Notes: generated from the letters alone by a model not told the origin. A DNA stretch of 64,000 bases from Pascua guehoae (GCA_001600415.1 BCJX01000008.1:805679-869678); one strand, 5' to 3'. Shown: positions 35,758-46,454, counted from the first letter of the stretch. Translations and numbers: made by a program.

Positions 35758-35966
35758 CAGGTGTGTCCGGAAAGTATTGAGACTGTCGGTTTGATCTCTG
35801 TCTAGTCAAAGCTGAGCATGGACACTCTAGACCAATGTCATGGCATAGCAAAGGGTACACTGAATTGTTGCTGCTTGTTGAATCCCACATGTTGTGCACA
35901 CCGCCCCGTACCCGCCGTGCGCGTACCCGAGCTTGACGTACAGTCTCATGACTTTCCAGACACCTG
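35758..35966. mobile_element. MITE-like element of about 209 bp with inverted terminal repeats
   Basis: The left end (from 35758) starts CAGGTGTGTCCGGAAAGT and continues into TTGAGACTG. The right end (35941-35966) reads inward as the same sequence with a few changes (starts CAGGTGTCTGGAAAGTC) and is followed by TA. The interior has no coding capacity. Just before it, 35718-35740 repeats the GGCTCGAGCGCG and CAGTCTCA parts of the 34.7-kb element, so insertions may be nested. Length and terminal repeats suggest a non-autonomous DNA transposon; no transposase is present in the window. Confidence 0.5.
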
Positions 35967-36880
35967 TAGTATTGGTGCCAGAGGAAGCGTCGATGCCGCC
36001 CTTTGTTGGCCGTGTGGACGTCAAGGTGCATCTCTCTTCGCGTCGCAGATTTGAAAGCAGCATCCATCGAAAGAGGGCGAATATCAGCGCCAAGGTCTCT
36101 GGAGAGTCCCACAGTCCGGCGGGGCAAGGACAAACAACTACAGTGCGGCTGACAGAGCATGAGCCTCGTGCGTTTGAGCCAGGGTCGCCCTTGGATAGCG
36201 CTTGCATCTCGGAGGGACCGTTCAAATGGGGCAAGGGCAGGACCAAGGCGTCAAGGGTTCGACATCGCGTTGAGCGCGTGCGATCGGGTTATGCGTGTGC
36301 TCGGGGTCAGCTCATGGTCACCTAGGTGTACCGAGGAGGCGCGTGCTCGCGGAGGTACACGGCGGCATCGGGTGCGTTCAGCGGGTGTTGTTGGTTGAGC
36401 ACGGATCAGGTAGTCACTGGGGACTGGCCTACCTGGCCCGAAGTATGCTGGGCTGTGATGTCATGATTTCCAGCACCAGTGAGATCGTGTAACAGCGGGA
36501 TAAAGTGCACCCCGTGTACTTGTAGTGGAATTGTTGAAACGTTGAAGTGTGCACCACCACGTGTCCAGTGCGATCATGCTTGATGCAAGCTATGCTACAT
36601 AGATGTCAAGCTTGAGCTTGATTGCTTGCACATGGCGCATGCCCCGACGGCCGGATGGGGCAAGTTTTGAGTTAAGTTGGACGACGCGAGCTGTTGCAGC
36701 ACTCCTGACGCCACCGCCACGCTCCCGGACCACAATCGGACCTGACCGCGTCCAACGAAACCCACAACCATGTTCTGTTCTCCACACTACCTAGCACACT
36801 ACCCACCACTAGACAATCTCGTGCCGTCGTTCTGACAACGCACACCTCGTGCATTCACCACCTCGCCACGAGCACGCGAC

Positions 36881-39854
36881 ATGCCGGGAACCAACACGCA
36901 AGGTACCGGTGCACTCGGTAAGTGTGCCCACATGGACTGACGTGGTGTGCGGAACAACAGATCAGCAGACTGACATGTCGCAGGACTGGCACTCGCGCCG
37001 CCGGCTGAGCTCTCCGGCCAGCCACCCGCATCCTCATCTACGACACCGGCCGAGACGCAGCATGCACCCGCTGCCGAGCCCATGACGCCGCCGCGCGCCC
37101 CGCCCATCTTTGTGCGCTCTGCGACGGGCGACGTCCCGCGCGTGTCGCAGTTTGAGGGCGGTGCCGCCGACTCGACCGGGGTATCGCCAGTAGTGACGCC
37201 GGTGCACAACAAGCGGGTGTCAGTGTCGTTTGAGCCGATGCCGTCGACGCCGGTGCGCGGCAACGGGAACGGAGACGTCTACTCGACGTCACCGAGGGCT
37301 GGGTCGCCACTGCGCCCCATCGACTGCGACGCCCCGGCCTCGACGGCGCGCACGCGCACGTCGGCCCGCCCACCCAGCTGGCACCGCATGAGTCTCGAAG
37401 TACCCATGTACCCCAGCTATCTCCCTTCGTCGCCCAGCTCGTCCATGTCCGCCCCTGGACCGGGCTCGCCGGAATCAGTCTTCTTCTCCCCGGCATCGGC
37501 GTCGCCCCAGACCTTGCCCCACTTCGAGCCCACACCCCACCACGGCCTGCACACGCGCAACCTCAGTGTCCACTTTCCCCACCCAGGCGCACCGCGCCCG
37601 CCCCCCNCCCCCGGCTCGCCCGCCCCGCCGGCCGCGGAGAGCGTCATTCCAGACGCGGAGAAGAGTGTCTTTGGTGCAGCGGGGGATTGGCAGGAGGGAG
37701 AGATCAAGCGCGGAAAGCGGCGCGGACACCATGTGAGTTTTGTGTCGGCTTGGCAAGGCTGGGGGTGGTCTCGATACCAGCCAGTGGGAGCCTGGTCACA
37801 GCGTCGCAGTCTTCATTGCATGTGGGAGCTTGGGGACCGCTGTATGGCCGGCTCCAAGCCTACCAGTGAGATCCATGCATACTCGGCGTGGGGCGCTGCA
37901 AGGTAGTTTGTGGGGGCCGGTTCGGCCTTCCTGAGAGTCAACACCTTTGAGCAAGGACAACTCCATCGTACCCAGCTGGAGTGGAATGACCAGCCTCCAA
38001 AGTAGCCAGTGACTCAACCACCTGGCAACTGCAGCTCCCAGATCCTCAGTCCCAGCTCGCCGTTGCACGGTAGCTGCTCCAAGCCCCCAATGCAGCGCGA
38101 ACGCCCACTAACAAGCCCAGCACAAACACTCTCTTTCGCACAACTTCTTCTCCTTTCTCGACCCGACTCAGACAAACCCAAACCCGGCCTCGCCCGCGTC
38201 CGCATCGACCGACGACTTCAAGTCGCCTGCGTCGGACCGCCCCACGCCCGTACCCATGAACTTTACGCCGAGTAGCACAACCCTCACGCCCCTCCCACCC
38301 CGCAAGCGTGACCCGCAGTCGCAGCTGCTCGCGAGCGTCGGCATCATCGAGGCCGCGATCGGCACGGGCCTCTGGGTCGAGGGCCAGATGAGCGGATGGC
38401 GGTGCCTCACTGCTGTCGGGTACCTGGTCGTCTTTGATGCGATGGGGCTGTGGGTCGCGATGGCCGCGAGGTCGGAGCGCGAGGGGGGATCTAGTCTGCG
38501 CCGGCCATTTGGGTGAGTCTGGGTTCGGGACTGGGGGTCTGAAGAGGGGTGGTCAGGAACGTTCGACTCAGCCTTTATACTTGATCTGCTGGGAATGTCT
38601 GTTGCGAGGGTCTGCCAGCTGAAGTGGCGGTAAGCCGCAGTCGAAGGCGACGCTCCTCTATGCGGATTAGCCTTCTAGCGGTGTCCACCTCGGATGGTAT
38701 ACTTACTGACCACCAGATCGTCGCGCCTTACGTCTCTCCTTTGCTTTGCCCAATCCCTCTTCCTCCTGTTTGCGGCCGTGTACAACGCCAAGGAAGCAGT
38801 GGAACAGGTTGTCCTCGGCGGCCACGAGCACGGCGGCCACGACCATGGCCACAGCCACGGCGACCATGCGCGCGAGGAGCGCGCGTTCCCCCACATTCTC
38901 CTCTTGCTCGCGACAGCGGCAAGTGCGTTATCGGGCGCTGTACTCCAGAACCACAGCCGCCTTGTCGATGGTACGTCTCAAGCTTCTCGTTCATCACACT
39001 GACCCCAGCCACCGGCCCACTCTTCCTCTCGCCATCGTTCCTTGCCCTGCCTGGCATACGATCCTCTCCAGTGTTTGCAAACCCCTTCAGTCTGAGCGTC
39101 GCGGGCACTGCAGCTGTCCTCCTCGTCGGCTCCTTCCTCACCCCCTCGTGAGCTCCCCGCTTTCACGTGCTCGGCTGACATCAGACTCCATAACCTCGAC
39201 GCGATCGCGTCCCTTGTCCTCACGGCTCTCACTGCCAAGCTCTCATACACGCCAACGGTCACGTTTGCTCGTGTGCTCTTGCAGACAGCACCGTCTGCCA
39301 CATCCACACAGATGCGGGCGCTGCGCCGCGCTCTCCGTGACGTTTCAGAGGACCGCCGCGTGCTCGGTCTCGGTACCGTGCGGTGCTGGGCCATCACGGG
39401 AAAACGCGTGGCGGACTCTGGAGGGCCGCCTTCGGCGCCTTCCTCGCGTCGCGGGTCGGTCAGCACGGTGTCGCCCACGAAGAACACGTTCACGGCGTTC
39501 AGCACGCCTCCCCCAGCCACAGGAAGTGGTGCTGTGGCGTCCTCTCCATCGCCGCGGGGCTCGCCCCTAGGCACGGCCGCGAGCCTCTCGGGCCCAGTGG
39601 GCCTCAACGGGTTAACCGCCATCAACACGGCGCTCCTCTCGCCGACGCGTGGCCCCGCGTCCGGCGGCATCAACACCCACACGCCGCTCGTCGTCACCCT
39701 CGTCGTCCATGTGCACCCGGACGCGACGGACCGTGACGTGTTCGACATTACGCGCGCGTCGTGGTCCAAGGTCAGCACGGCCGTCAATGGACACACTGTG
39801 GGCGAGAGCGAGGTCAGCGTGCAAGTCCGGCGCGGGTGGGAGGGCGCAGAGTAG
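36881..39854 (+). CDS. ZRG17: Cation diffusion facilitator family zinc transporter, Zrg17-like
   Basis: Zrg17-type CDF proteins form heteromers with another CDF protein to load zinc into the secretory pathway. Exons: 36881-36917, 36984-37732, 38121-38512, 38717-38970, 39009-39147 and 39185-39854 (746 aa, phases consistent). The first ~330 residues are Ser/Pro-rich and probably cytosolic. Then come the signature HKHSLSHNFFSFLDP, several membrane segments (ASVGIIEAAIGTGLWVEG; LTAVGYLVVFDAMGLWVAMA; LLCFAQSLFLLFAAVYNA), a His-rich loop HGGHDHGHSHGDH (about 432-444), more membrane segments and a C-terminal cytosolic domain (LVVTLVVHVHPDATD). One undetermined base (37607) falls in a C run within exon 2. 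Intron lengths are 66, 388, 204, 38 and 37 nt. Zrg17 is preferred over Msc2 from the HKHSLSH-FF block, but I could not align it. Confidence 0.78.
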
Positions 39855-40609
39855 GCGTGTGAACCCGGGGGCACGCGCAGATGCTCCCTAGAACAGACCA
39901 CTACACTACACAATTGCACATTCATTTGCACTCTACACTATTATTCACGGCACTGCTGTAGACCGCACCACGGCGGTGGTTGGCACATAATGAAGTCGCG
40001 TTTTGCATACACGATAGGAGTCTGGTGCATGGCTGCGGGTGCACGTTTGAGCGCGATGAAAGCACCCATGTGCCCAAGGACACTGTGGCATGCGTGCGAT
40101 GGCGTGAGAAGTTTGCCAGGACGAGGAGGAAATGCTAGCACCGACTAGGTGTCGTCGTTGTCGTCGGTGGCGTCAGCGGGGTGAGACGGGGATCGGGGGG
40201 ACGGGTCAGCCCGATGGAACTGCACGGGACCAAATATTGGGGTCGCGTTGATCCATGCCTTGGGTTCCCTGGCCACCCCCCCGCCCCGCATCACTCAAGC
40301 CGATCCGTCACGCATCACGCGCGCGCACCCAGCACCCATGCGCACCCAGGCAGGCATGGCAGCCATGGCAGGCATGGCAGGCAGCTACCGCACAGTCATT
40401 GTCGACAACTAGTAGCCTTCCTTGTTCTCGCATTGATTCTGATTGTTACTTGTTATCTATCTCCACCTCGTCTCTCGTATCCTCCTCCCCTCCCCGCTAC
40501 CCCCGACCTCAACGTCGACGTCGACATCACTCCCACCCTCACCACCACCCCCGATCGATCCCCCGTCGCCGCGTCGGTCCACCCCCCCCGCCCCGCCGTC
40601 TGATCCACA
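39855..40609. promoter_or_regulatory. Intergenic region and RAD6 upstream sequence
   Basis: Contains GGCATGGCA-type short repeats (about 40350-40390). About 40430-40605 is a pyrimidine-rich stretch immediately before the RAD6 start codon, probably promoter and leader. No gene seen. Confidence 0.5.
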
Positions 40610-42373
40610 ATGGTGCGTGACAAACACTGAGCCCAACCTGGGCCTCCGCGCTTCTTCGTCACCTTCGGCGTCACCCCCGTCACTTGTCACTCCGGAGTCT
40701 CCCTTGGACCACACCTTTCCCACACCAACACCCACCACCAACAGCCCCAAACCCAACCCCCNCCCCACACCCGACTCCGACCCCGACCCGATCCTCCCCC
40801 CCTCCCCCTTGCCTGCCCCCTCCTAAAACACACACACCACCACTAACCCCCAGTCGACAGCCGCCAAGCGCCGCCTGATCCGCGACTTCAAGCGCCTCGC
40901 CACCGAGGCCCCCGAGGGCATCTCGGGCAGCCCGTGCCAGGACAATATCATGGTCTGGAACGCCGTCATTTTTGGTCCGCGTGAGTTGTATGGTTCGCGA
41001 GCTAGTGGCGCGTGGGAGGGGGCGCGGGGGTGGGCGGACGTGTGCGGGCCAGGACGGAGGGGTGAGCGGACGTGTGCGGGCCAGGACGGAGGGGTGAGCG
41101 GACGTGCACTCGCTGGGGAGGAGTTGCGGTGGCGCCGAGATGGCGTCAGCGATGGCGGTCATGGCCGCGTGATCGCGTGATCGCGTGGACAGGACAGGCC
41201 TTGCCGCTCTCGCTGGTCGATGTTTGTCGGCCTGGTCGTGTGCGTGCTGTGTGGCTGGCTGCTGGCGTAGATGCTGCTCGGGGCGCGTCGTCGCCGTCGC
41301 TGTCGCCGTCGTGGCCGCGCTGCTCGTCGCGTGACCGCGCCTTCCTCTCGACTCGGTCTACCTTCCTTGCATTCCCTTGTTCTGTCGGTTGCCTACCCTT
41401 CCTCCGACTCGCCTTCCTCCGATTCCATTTCCTTCGTCCGATTCCGCTTCCTTCCTCCGAGTTTATGACCGTCGCGACTCTACATCACCTTGCCTGGCTC
41501 CTGCACTCTCAGATTCGGACAGGCAGGTGATGAGCAAGCAGAGCATGCGCGAGTCGGGCCCACGGGGCTGTCACTGTTCTTCCCTTATCCGCATTCACCA
41601 TCCGTGTCCAGCCGCGTTGACCCCATCCTCCCCCTCTCCCCCTCTCCCCCTCTCCCCCTCTCCCCCTCTCCCCCTCTCCCCCTCTCCCCCTCTCCCCCTC
41701 TCCCCCTCTCCCCCTCTCCCCCTCTCCCCCTCTCCCCCTCTCCCGTGTCACCTTGCCATCACTCCGCTGACAACCAGCCGATACACCATTCGAGGACGGC
41801 TCGTTCCGCCTGACGCTCACATTCACCGACGCCTACCCAAACAAGCCCCCGACGGTGCGCTTTGTGTCGCGCATGTTCCACCCCAACATCTACAACAACG
41901 GCGAGCTCTGTCTCGACATTCTCCAGAATCGCTGGTCGCCGACGTACGACGTTGCCGCCATTCTCACTAGTGTACAGAGTTTGCTCAACGACCCGAACCC
42001 GAGCAGGTCAGTTACACCGTTTACTTTGCGTATAACCAACTGACGACCCAGCCCAGCAAACGTCGAGGCTGCGAGCCTGTTCAAAGACAACAAGCAGGAG
42101 TACGAGCGACGCGTCAAGGTGTGTCATGCTTCCTTTCACTGCTCTTCTCCCGCTCCCTGACGCCTCTCCCGCTTCCTTACGCCGGTCCTTTCCTGCTCCC
42201 TGTCCTTCCCCTTTCTGGCACCTTATCCCGCGCCCTACCTTCCTGCTCCCCAACCCATTCGTCGCTAACAACAGGTCACGGTCGAGCAGTCGTGGGTCGA
42301 CGACGAGGACCTGCAGGCGCAAGCGAGCTCGAGTGGAGGCTCTGAGCGCCCTGCACCCCCCACCCCGGCGTAG
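40610..42373 (+). CDS. RAD6: Ubiquitin-conjugating enzyme E2 Rad6/Ubc2
   Basis: Rad6 is the E2 for PCNA and histone H2B ubiquitination, working with Rad18 and Bre1. Exons: 40610-40612 (the ATG alone), 40854-40980, 41778-42006, 42052-42118 and 42275-42373 (174 aa, phases consistent). The product starts [16 protein letters not shown] and is near-identical in character to Rad6 throughout. The HPN motif and catalytic Cys88 ([13 protein letters not shown]) are present, and the C-terminus carries an acidic-to-Ser/Pro tail after the VDDED stretch. The first intron begins directly after the ATG. The second, 40981-41777, is 797 nt and holds two kinds of tandem repeat. The start is set by family identity, because only this splice gives Met-Ser-Thr. 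Confidence 0.95.
41034..41106. repeat. 32-bp tandem repeat in RAD6 intron 2
   Basis: Two identical 32-bp units (41034-41065 and 41066-41097), each beginning GCGGACGTGTGCGGGCCAGG, plus a 9-bp partial third. Confidence 0.85.
41629..41744. repeat. (CCCCCTCT)n 8-bp minisatellite in RAD6 intron 2
   Basis: About 14 perfect copies of an 8-bp pyrimidine unit, ending about 35 nt before the acceptor of the 797-nt intron. It forms a polypyrimidine stretch on the coding strand just upstream of the branch region. Confidence 0.9.
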
Positions 42374-42974
42374 GCCCTCCCCTACACCATTGCTACGAGC
42401 CTCGTCTGCGACCTCTCTCCCCGTAATACCTAGGGCCGCGTCTCGCAGCCCGTCTCGGGTCACTCGGCCTCGGCCTCACGGACCTCGTCCAGGGCGGCTG
42501 CCCGCCAGCGCCAGCGGCACTGCTCCAGCAGTGCAGCGACCTTGCATCATTGTCACTCTGTATCACCACGCCCATCTCCATGGAGCACAGCATCCCCTTA
42601 GTCCGACATGCATCGAGTCGTTATACCTGTCAAGTGGGGCGGGGGCGCGGGGAGGGTAGGGTTGTGGTCTGCGAGCATGCGCGAGCTGTAAGTTGTGAGA
42701 TTCGAGATTGTGTGACGTCAGCCAGTATTGAATCAGCCAACGTTGAGGGAGAGTGGTTGGACATGGGTGGATTCTAAGTAACCGTGTGGGTGGCTGTACT
42801 CTTCACCCGCCGCAACACCACTGGCCAGCGAGCTGTTGGGCATGGCCGTGAACCCGAGCTGTACGCCAGCATGACCAAAGTGGTGCGTCATGGAATCATC
42901 CTGTACTTCACATCTGCGTGCTGTCTAAGTGTACAACCAACCCCCGTCCGTCCAATCTCCTCTCCCCACACCCC
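42374..42974. other. Convergent intergenic region, RAD6 and secreted-protein gene
   Basis: 601 nt of 3' flanks; I see no gene. Confidence 0.55.
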
Positions 42975-43415
42975 CTACATCCTAGACCCCCCCACAGGCT
43001 CGTCATTACTGCACCCCCCCTGGGGTCCCATACAGAACCCCACCGGCCTATCATCCACCGCCCACCGATTCCGAATCACGCAGCTCTCCCCCGAACACGT
43101 CTCTGTACATTCGCGCATACTGTCGACGAGGTCGGCAATCGTGCCCCCGCCCGCCAGCCCGTCCGACCATGAAATACAGCACTGGCCTTCGCATACCTCC
43201 GTCCCGTCGAGGCCGAGGGACGCGATGTCGCCCGCATTGGAGATGCGGCTGAAGAGCGTGCTGCAGTCGGACATGTCGGGTGGGGTCGGGAGGCACCACC
43301 GCTCGGCGTCCAGGGTGCGTGTGGGGTGGAGGGTGAGGGGGTTGGGGGGGTTGAGGGGCGCGGCGGTGGTGGGGTGGAGGGTGAGGAGGGCCAAGGTGGC
43401 GATGTGGAGTAACAT
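42975..43415 (-). CDS. Small secreted Cys-rich protein, family member 1 (146 aa)
   Basis: A single-exon frame of 146 residues with a clear signal peptide (MLLHIATLALLTLHPTTAAP). After a short Pro/Thr-rich segment it has ERWCLP, then CEGQCCISWSD, REC-ETC, SCVIRNRW and GFCM followed by a last Cys. The same Cys and Trp framework occurs in the 212-residue protein at 45491-46129, so this is a gene family. The function is unknown; I recognise no named domain. A probable 5'-UTR intron (43425-43467) and a TATA box (43612-43616) lie upstream. Secretion into the medium or cell wall is inferred from the signal peptide and paired cysteines. Confidence 0.75.
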   Translation of the reverse strand: MLLHIATLALLTLHPTTAAPLNPPNPLTLHPTRTLDAERWCLPTPPDMSDCSTLFSRISNAGDIASLGLDGTEVCEGQCCISWSDGLAGGGTIADLVDSMRECTETCSGESCVIRNRWAVDDRPVGFCMGPQGGCSNDEPVGGSRM

Positions 43416-43424
43416 GGTGGGGGG

Positions 43425-43467
43425 CTGGGGTGTTAGAGGTGCGCGACGAGAATCGTACCCGACGTAC
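43425..43467 (-). other. Probable 5'-UTR intron of secreted protein 1
   Basis: Minus strand: GTACGT donor, CTAAC branch-like site and CCCAG acceptor 9 nt before the ATG. Family member 2 has an equivalent intron. Confidence 0.5.
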
Positions 43468-43610
43468 AGTACGCAGTGGACGGTGAGCGATAAGAGTGGA
43501 GTGCGAGTCGTGTGGGCTGGCAGAAGGGCTCAAACGTGTTAGCAGATAGAGTGGTGGGGTTGGTGTTGGTGGTGGAGGGTAACGAGGCAAGAACCGCCAT
43601 CCGCAGCCCT

Positions 43611-43620
43611 CTTATAGACA
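43611..43620 (-). promoter_or_regulatory. TATA box of secreted protein 1
   Basis: Minus-strand TGTCTATAAG, about 200 bp upstream of the ATG. The same TGTC-TATAA context recurs at 44373-44384 and 46455-46465. Confidence 0.65.
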
Positions 43621-43629
43621 CTGCGGACG

Positions 43630-45490
43630 AGTGTGTACCCCGAGTGACCATCAAGGGGTGGGTGTCTACAGAAGCCGACCATTCAAGACCCACCCCTTCG
43701 TGTGGTTGCCAAACACAAGACAAGAGGGGTCGTACAGGGGCAAAGGGCAAGGGGGGTTGTCGCTCCGTGGCATCTTGGTCAGACGACAAGCTGGTATGCG
43801 AGCCGAGCAAAACCCAACACCGAGGGCCTGGCTGCCCCCTCCCCTGCTTTTGTCCCAAGGCCTCTCCACCCCCCTTCGGTTTTACGACCAAACGGCCGTG
43901 TCTGCTCTTACACCGCACGACGTAGTCAAACAGGAGGAGAGGACGAGGAGGAAGATACGTTTCAACAAATGACAAGGCACAGCCCCTCGCCCAGCACTCC
44001 CAGAACCGCTTGAGCCGAATTAAGGCACGACCCAACCGCCTCTCCACGGTTGACATTTCTCACTGCTGGTGTGCGGGTGTGGCCTACGTTCCACATTGGG
44101 ATAATCCAGGCACACCAGCGCTGTCCACGGGTGGGTTGGGCAGACCTGAACAATGTAGGGGTCAAGTGAAAAAGTAAAGTGCACAGTTGCCGTCAGAAAG
44201 TGGAGTGCACAGCAGTTGGTGGACAGTGGAGTATAGTGGCGGGCCGTTTGCGACACTGGCCTGAATGTCGTGTTGGCGTGCAGTGGCCGTGTCGAGGCCG
44301 GCTCGAGGGCGGTAGATACTCCTACAGTGCTGTGGTGTTGATTGACACGAAGAATGGGCGCTGGCAGCCCCCTTTTATAGACATTGGGGCACAGAAGGCC
44401 CAGCAAGCTATCGCGGCTTGCCATACCAAGAGAGGGGTTGTGTGGGGCATTGGAGTAGTGATTCAAGAGACGTCGGAGATGTCGAAGGGGAGAGCTACTC
44501 CCAGTGCGTGAACACCTTGACTTGCTGGCAAGGTCACAGAGCTAACCATTTGTCCTCGTCCCAGCTTGGATTCGTCCTTCTCCCAGCTTGTTGGTGATTG
44601 GCCAAGGGCGGCAGTGCAGAGCGAGGAGTTGGGACGGGGGGATGGGCTGATAGCATTCAAGCCCAGACATTGAAGAGGTTCACATGAGGAGAGGTCTGGG
44701 CAAGGGGAGTTGGGCGAGCCTTTGTCATATTGGTTGGGTGCCATGTACTGTGACAAGAGCTGAACACAGTCCACGGAACAAAGTCCACGCTGGTGGGTGA
44801 GAATAAGTATGAAAGAAGGGGTCATCCACGGTGAGCTGTTGGAAAGTGAAAGGGGGGCACTAGGAGAACTAAGTACAGGTGGCTAGGTATCGCAGTATAG
44901 CGTCATGCAGTTCGCGATCAACACTTGGTGACGACTAACTCAAACATTTTAAAAGGGGATGTTTTGGAGAGGCTGGCTCGTTGGGCTTTACGATGTAAAT
45001 GACGAGACCAGGGGAAAACCATCCCCTTCGGTTGCACGTTGAATCGTACAGGCCGATTCTCTTGCTCGCTGGGTGAAGAGTTGAAGAAGGCGGGATACCT
45101 GAGGTATAGCACAAATTCTCATTTCAGAGAATGCTTTGGCGCGCAACGGAGTCAAGGGGCCCAAAAGAGCGCGGTGTGAGCTTTCGATGGGCCGGGCCCA
45201 CCCGCACCCTTCAACGGCCATGCCACTCATATGGCACGAGCTGCCACCCACCAAGAGTGACCCAGAGCCTGTGTATACGAGCAGTGACTCTCATGCTCCG
45301 AGTCAAAGTGGCAGTCTCAACATTGCAAAGACATTCTTGGTCCCCAGCCGACGGCAATGGGATCTGGAAGTCGAATATTTCCCTCTGAATGACACTTTGG
45401 AGCACGCATACATCAGGAAACGGTCTACAGCTCGCCCGCACTCTATGGCAATCTATTGGTTTCTACGTCTTGGCATCGCACGCCCAGATT
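43630..45490. other. Gap containing an orphan copy of the secreted-protein promoter
   Basis: No intact gene. The 44200-44395 part resembles the promoter and leader of family member 2, but no related coding sequence follows. A plus-strand open frame at 45136-45594 overlaps the 3' end of member 2 and is not supported by anything else. Confidence 0.5.
44200..44395 (-). promoter_or_regulatory. Orphan TATA promoter/leader copy
   Basis: Contains TATAAAA (minus, 44373-44379) in the same TGTC-TATA context as the two secreted-protein genes. Also present are a GGCGCTGGCAGCC-like upstream segment (compare GAGCGCCGATGACGCC at member 2) and a leader segment with GAGGCCGGCTCGAGGG (compare GAGACCGGCTCGAAGG at 46252-46267). 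No family coding sequence follows on the minus strand. Confidence 0.5.
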
Positions 45491-46129
45491 CTACGCCGCC
45501 TGGTCGGGGTGCGCGAGGGGGGTGGTTTCGGTGGCGTCGTCGGCAGCGGCAGCCGGGGTGGCCTCCTCTTCGTCGTCCGGTACGTACTCGGTAGTGTCGA
45601 GGAAGCCGTCCTTTGGCACCTTGTTGCGGCACTTGGTGTAGTCGCCCGAGGACATGCAGAACTCTACGCCCTTGCCGTCCTTGTTCGTCCAGCGGTTCCG
45701 GATCCAGCAGCTCTTCCCCACCTTGCCACATGTTGCTGTGCACTCCTTGATGCTCTCCACAAAGTCGGAAATCGCCTGCACTTCGCCGTACCGGTCCGAC
45801 CACGAGACACAGCAGTCGCCTCTGCAGTACTGCACGTTCTCGGCCGTGCTCCAAAGCCATCGGACATCTTGCGAAATGGACGACATGCTACCGCCGATCG
45901 TGGCTGGACTCGTGGTGAAGAAATTGAGCATCCCCTCGCAGTGATCGTAGTTGGGAGGTTTGAAGTCGGTGCACCAGCGCTCCCGATCAGTGCTGTCGTC
46001 GCGCGAGAGAAGGAAGGATCGGTCGTCGAGGATGCCGCTGGTGTCGTCGACTGGGGCGGCGATGGCTGTCTCGAAGAGCGTAGTGGTGCCGAGGAGGGTG
46101 ACGATGGCGGAGGCGATGGTGAACTTCAT
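45491..46129 (-). CDS. Small secreted Cys-rich protein, family member 2 (212 aa)
   Basis: A single coding exon of 212 residues. The signal peptide is about residues 1-25 (MKFTIASAIVTLLGTTTLFE...AAP). The mature part has ERWCTD, DHCEG, YCRGDCCVSWSD, KECTATC, SCWIRNRW, EFCM and KCRNK, matching family member 1 in order and spacing. It ends in an acidic, Ala/Thr-rich tail (PDDEEEATPAAAADDATE) that member 1 lacks. The IKECTATCGK-GKSC stretch is the best conserved part. The function is unknown. A 5'-UTR intron (46146-46194) and a TATA box near 46458 are present. The gene probably arose by duplication together with its promoter. Confidence 0.78.
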   Translation of the reverse strand: MKFTIASAIVTLLGTTTLFETAIAAPVDDTSGILDDRSFLLSRDDSTDRERWCTDFKPPNYDHCEGMLNFFTTSPATIGGSMSSISQDVRWLWSTAENVQYCRGDCCVSWSDRYGEVQAISDFVESIKECTATCGKVGKSCWIRNRWTNKDGKGVEFCMSSGDYTKCRNKVPKDGFLDTTEYVPDDEEEATPAAAADDATETTPLAHPDQAA

Positions 46130-46145
46130 GACGGGCAGTGTGACT

Positions 46146-46194
46146 AGATGTCAGTTAGGGGGGGTCGCTCAGGATGGCGCGGGTCGACTTACTT
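46146..46194 (-). other. Probable 5'-UTR intron of secreted protein 2
   Basis: Minus strand: GTAAGT donor, CTAACTGAC branch site and TAG acceptor, ending 16 nt before the ATG. 49 nt long, the normal size in this window. Confidence 0.7.
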
Positions 46195-46454
46195 GGTGTA
46201 CGAGGTAATGAGTTTTGGGGAATGTGGAGTGTAGTGGACGGCGTATGCGTTTCGAGACCGGCTCGAAGGTTGTGCTGGGCGCTGATAGCGTGAGTCATCG
46301 GCTGGCAGTGGAAGGTTGTGAGAACTTACCAAGGGTGTGTGTGCAAGTTGACCTTGGAGAGGAAGCTCCAGAGTGGTTGATTTGGTGGTGTCTGGTGGTG
46401 ATGTGTTGTGATGTTTGTTGTTTGATGAGGAGAAAGAGCGCCGATGACGCCTCC

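Larger units (their letters stand above)
32676..36880. other. 4.2-kb gene-poor region with poly-A tracts and inverted-repeat elements
   Basis: No convincing gene on either strand. It holds a (GGTTT)n run followed by TATATA (32991-33019), A-rich tracts near 33415-33432 and 33998-34025, and several related inverted-repeat elements between 34.7 and 36.0 kb. The left end should be the GT90 promoter and the right end the zinc-transporter promoter. Confidence 0.5.

Noticed and set aside
37607..37607. Undetermined base (and another at 40762)
   Set aside because: Both lie in C runs and look like base-calling failures, not biology. The first falls in ZRG17 coding sequence but does not disturb the frame.
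41490..41970. Open frames across the (CCCCCTCT)n array
   Set aside because: They translate the repeat as Pro/Leu/Ser and overlap RAD6 exon 3 in a different frame.
45136..45594. 152-codon plus-strand open frame
   Set aside because: Its end overlaps the coding 3' part of secreted protein 2 on the other strand, and nothing else supports it.
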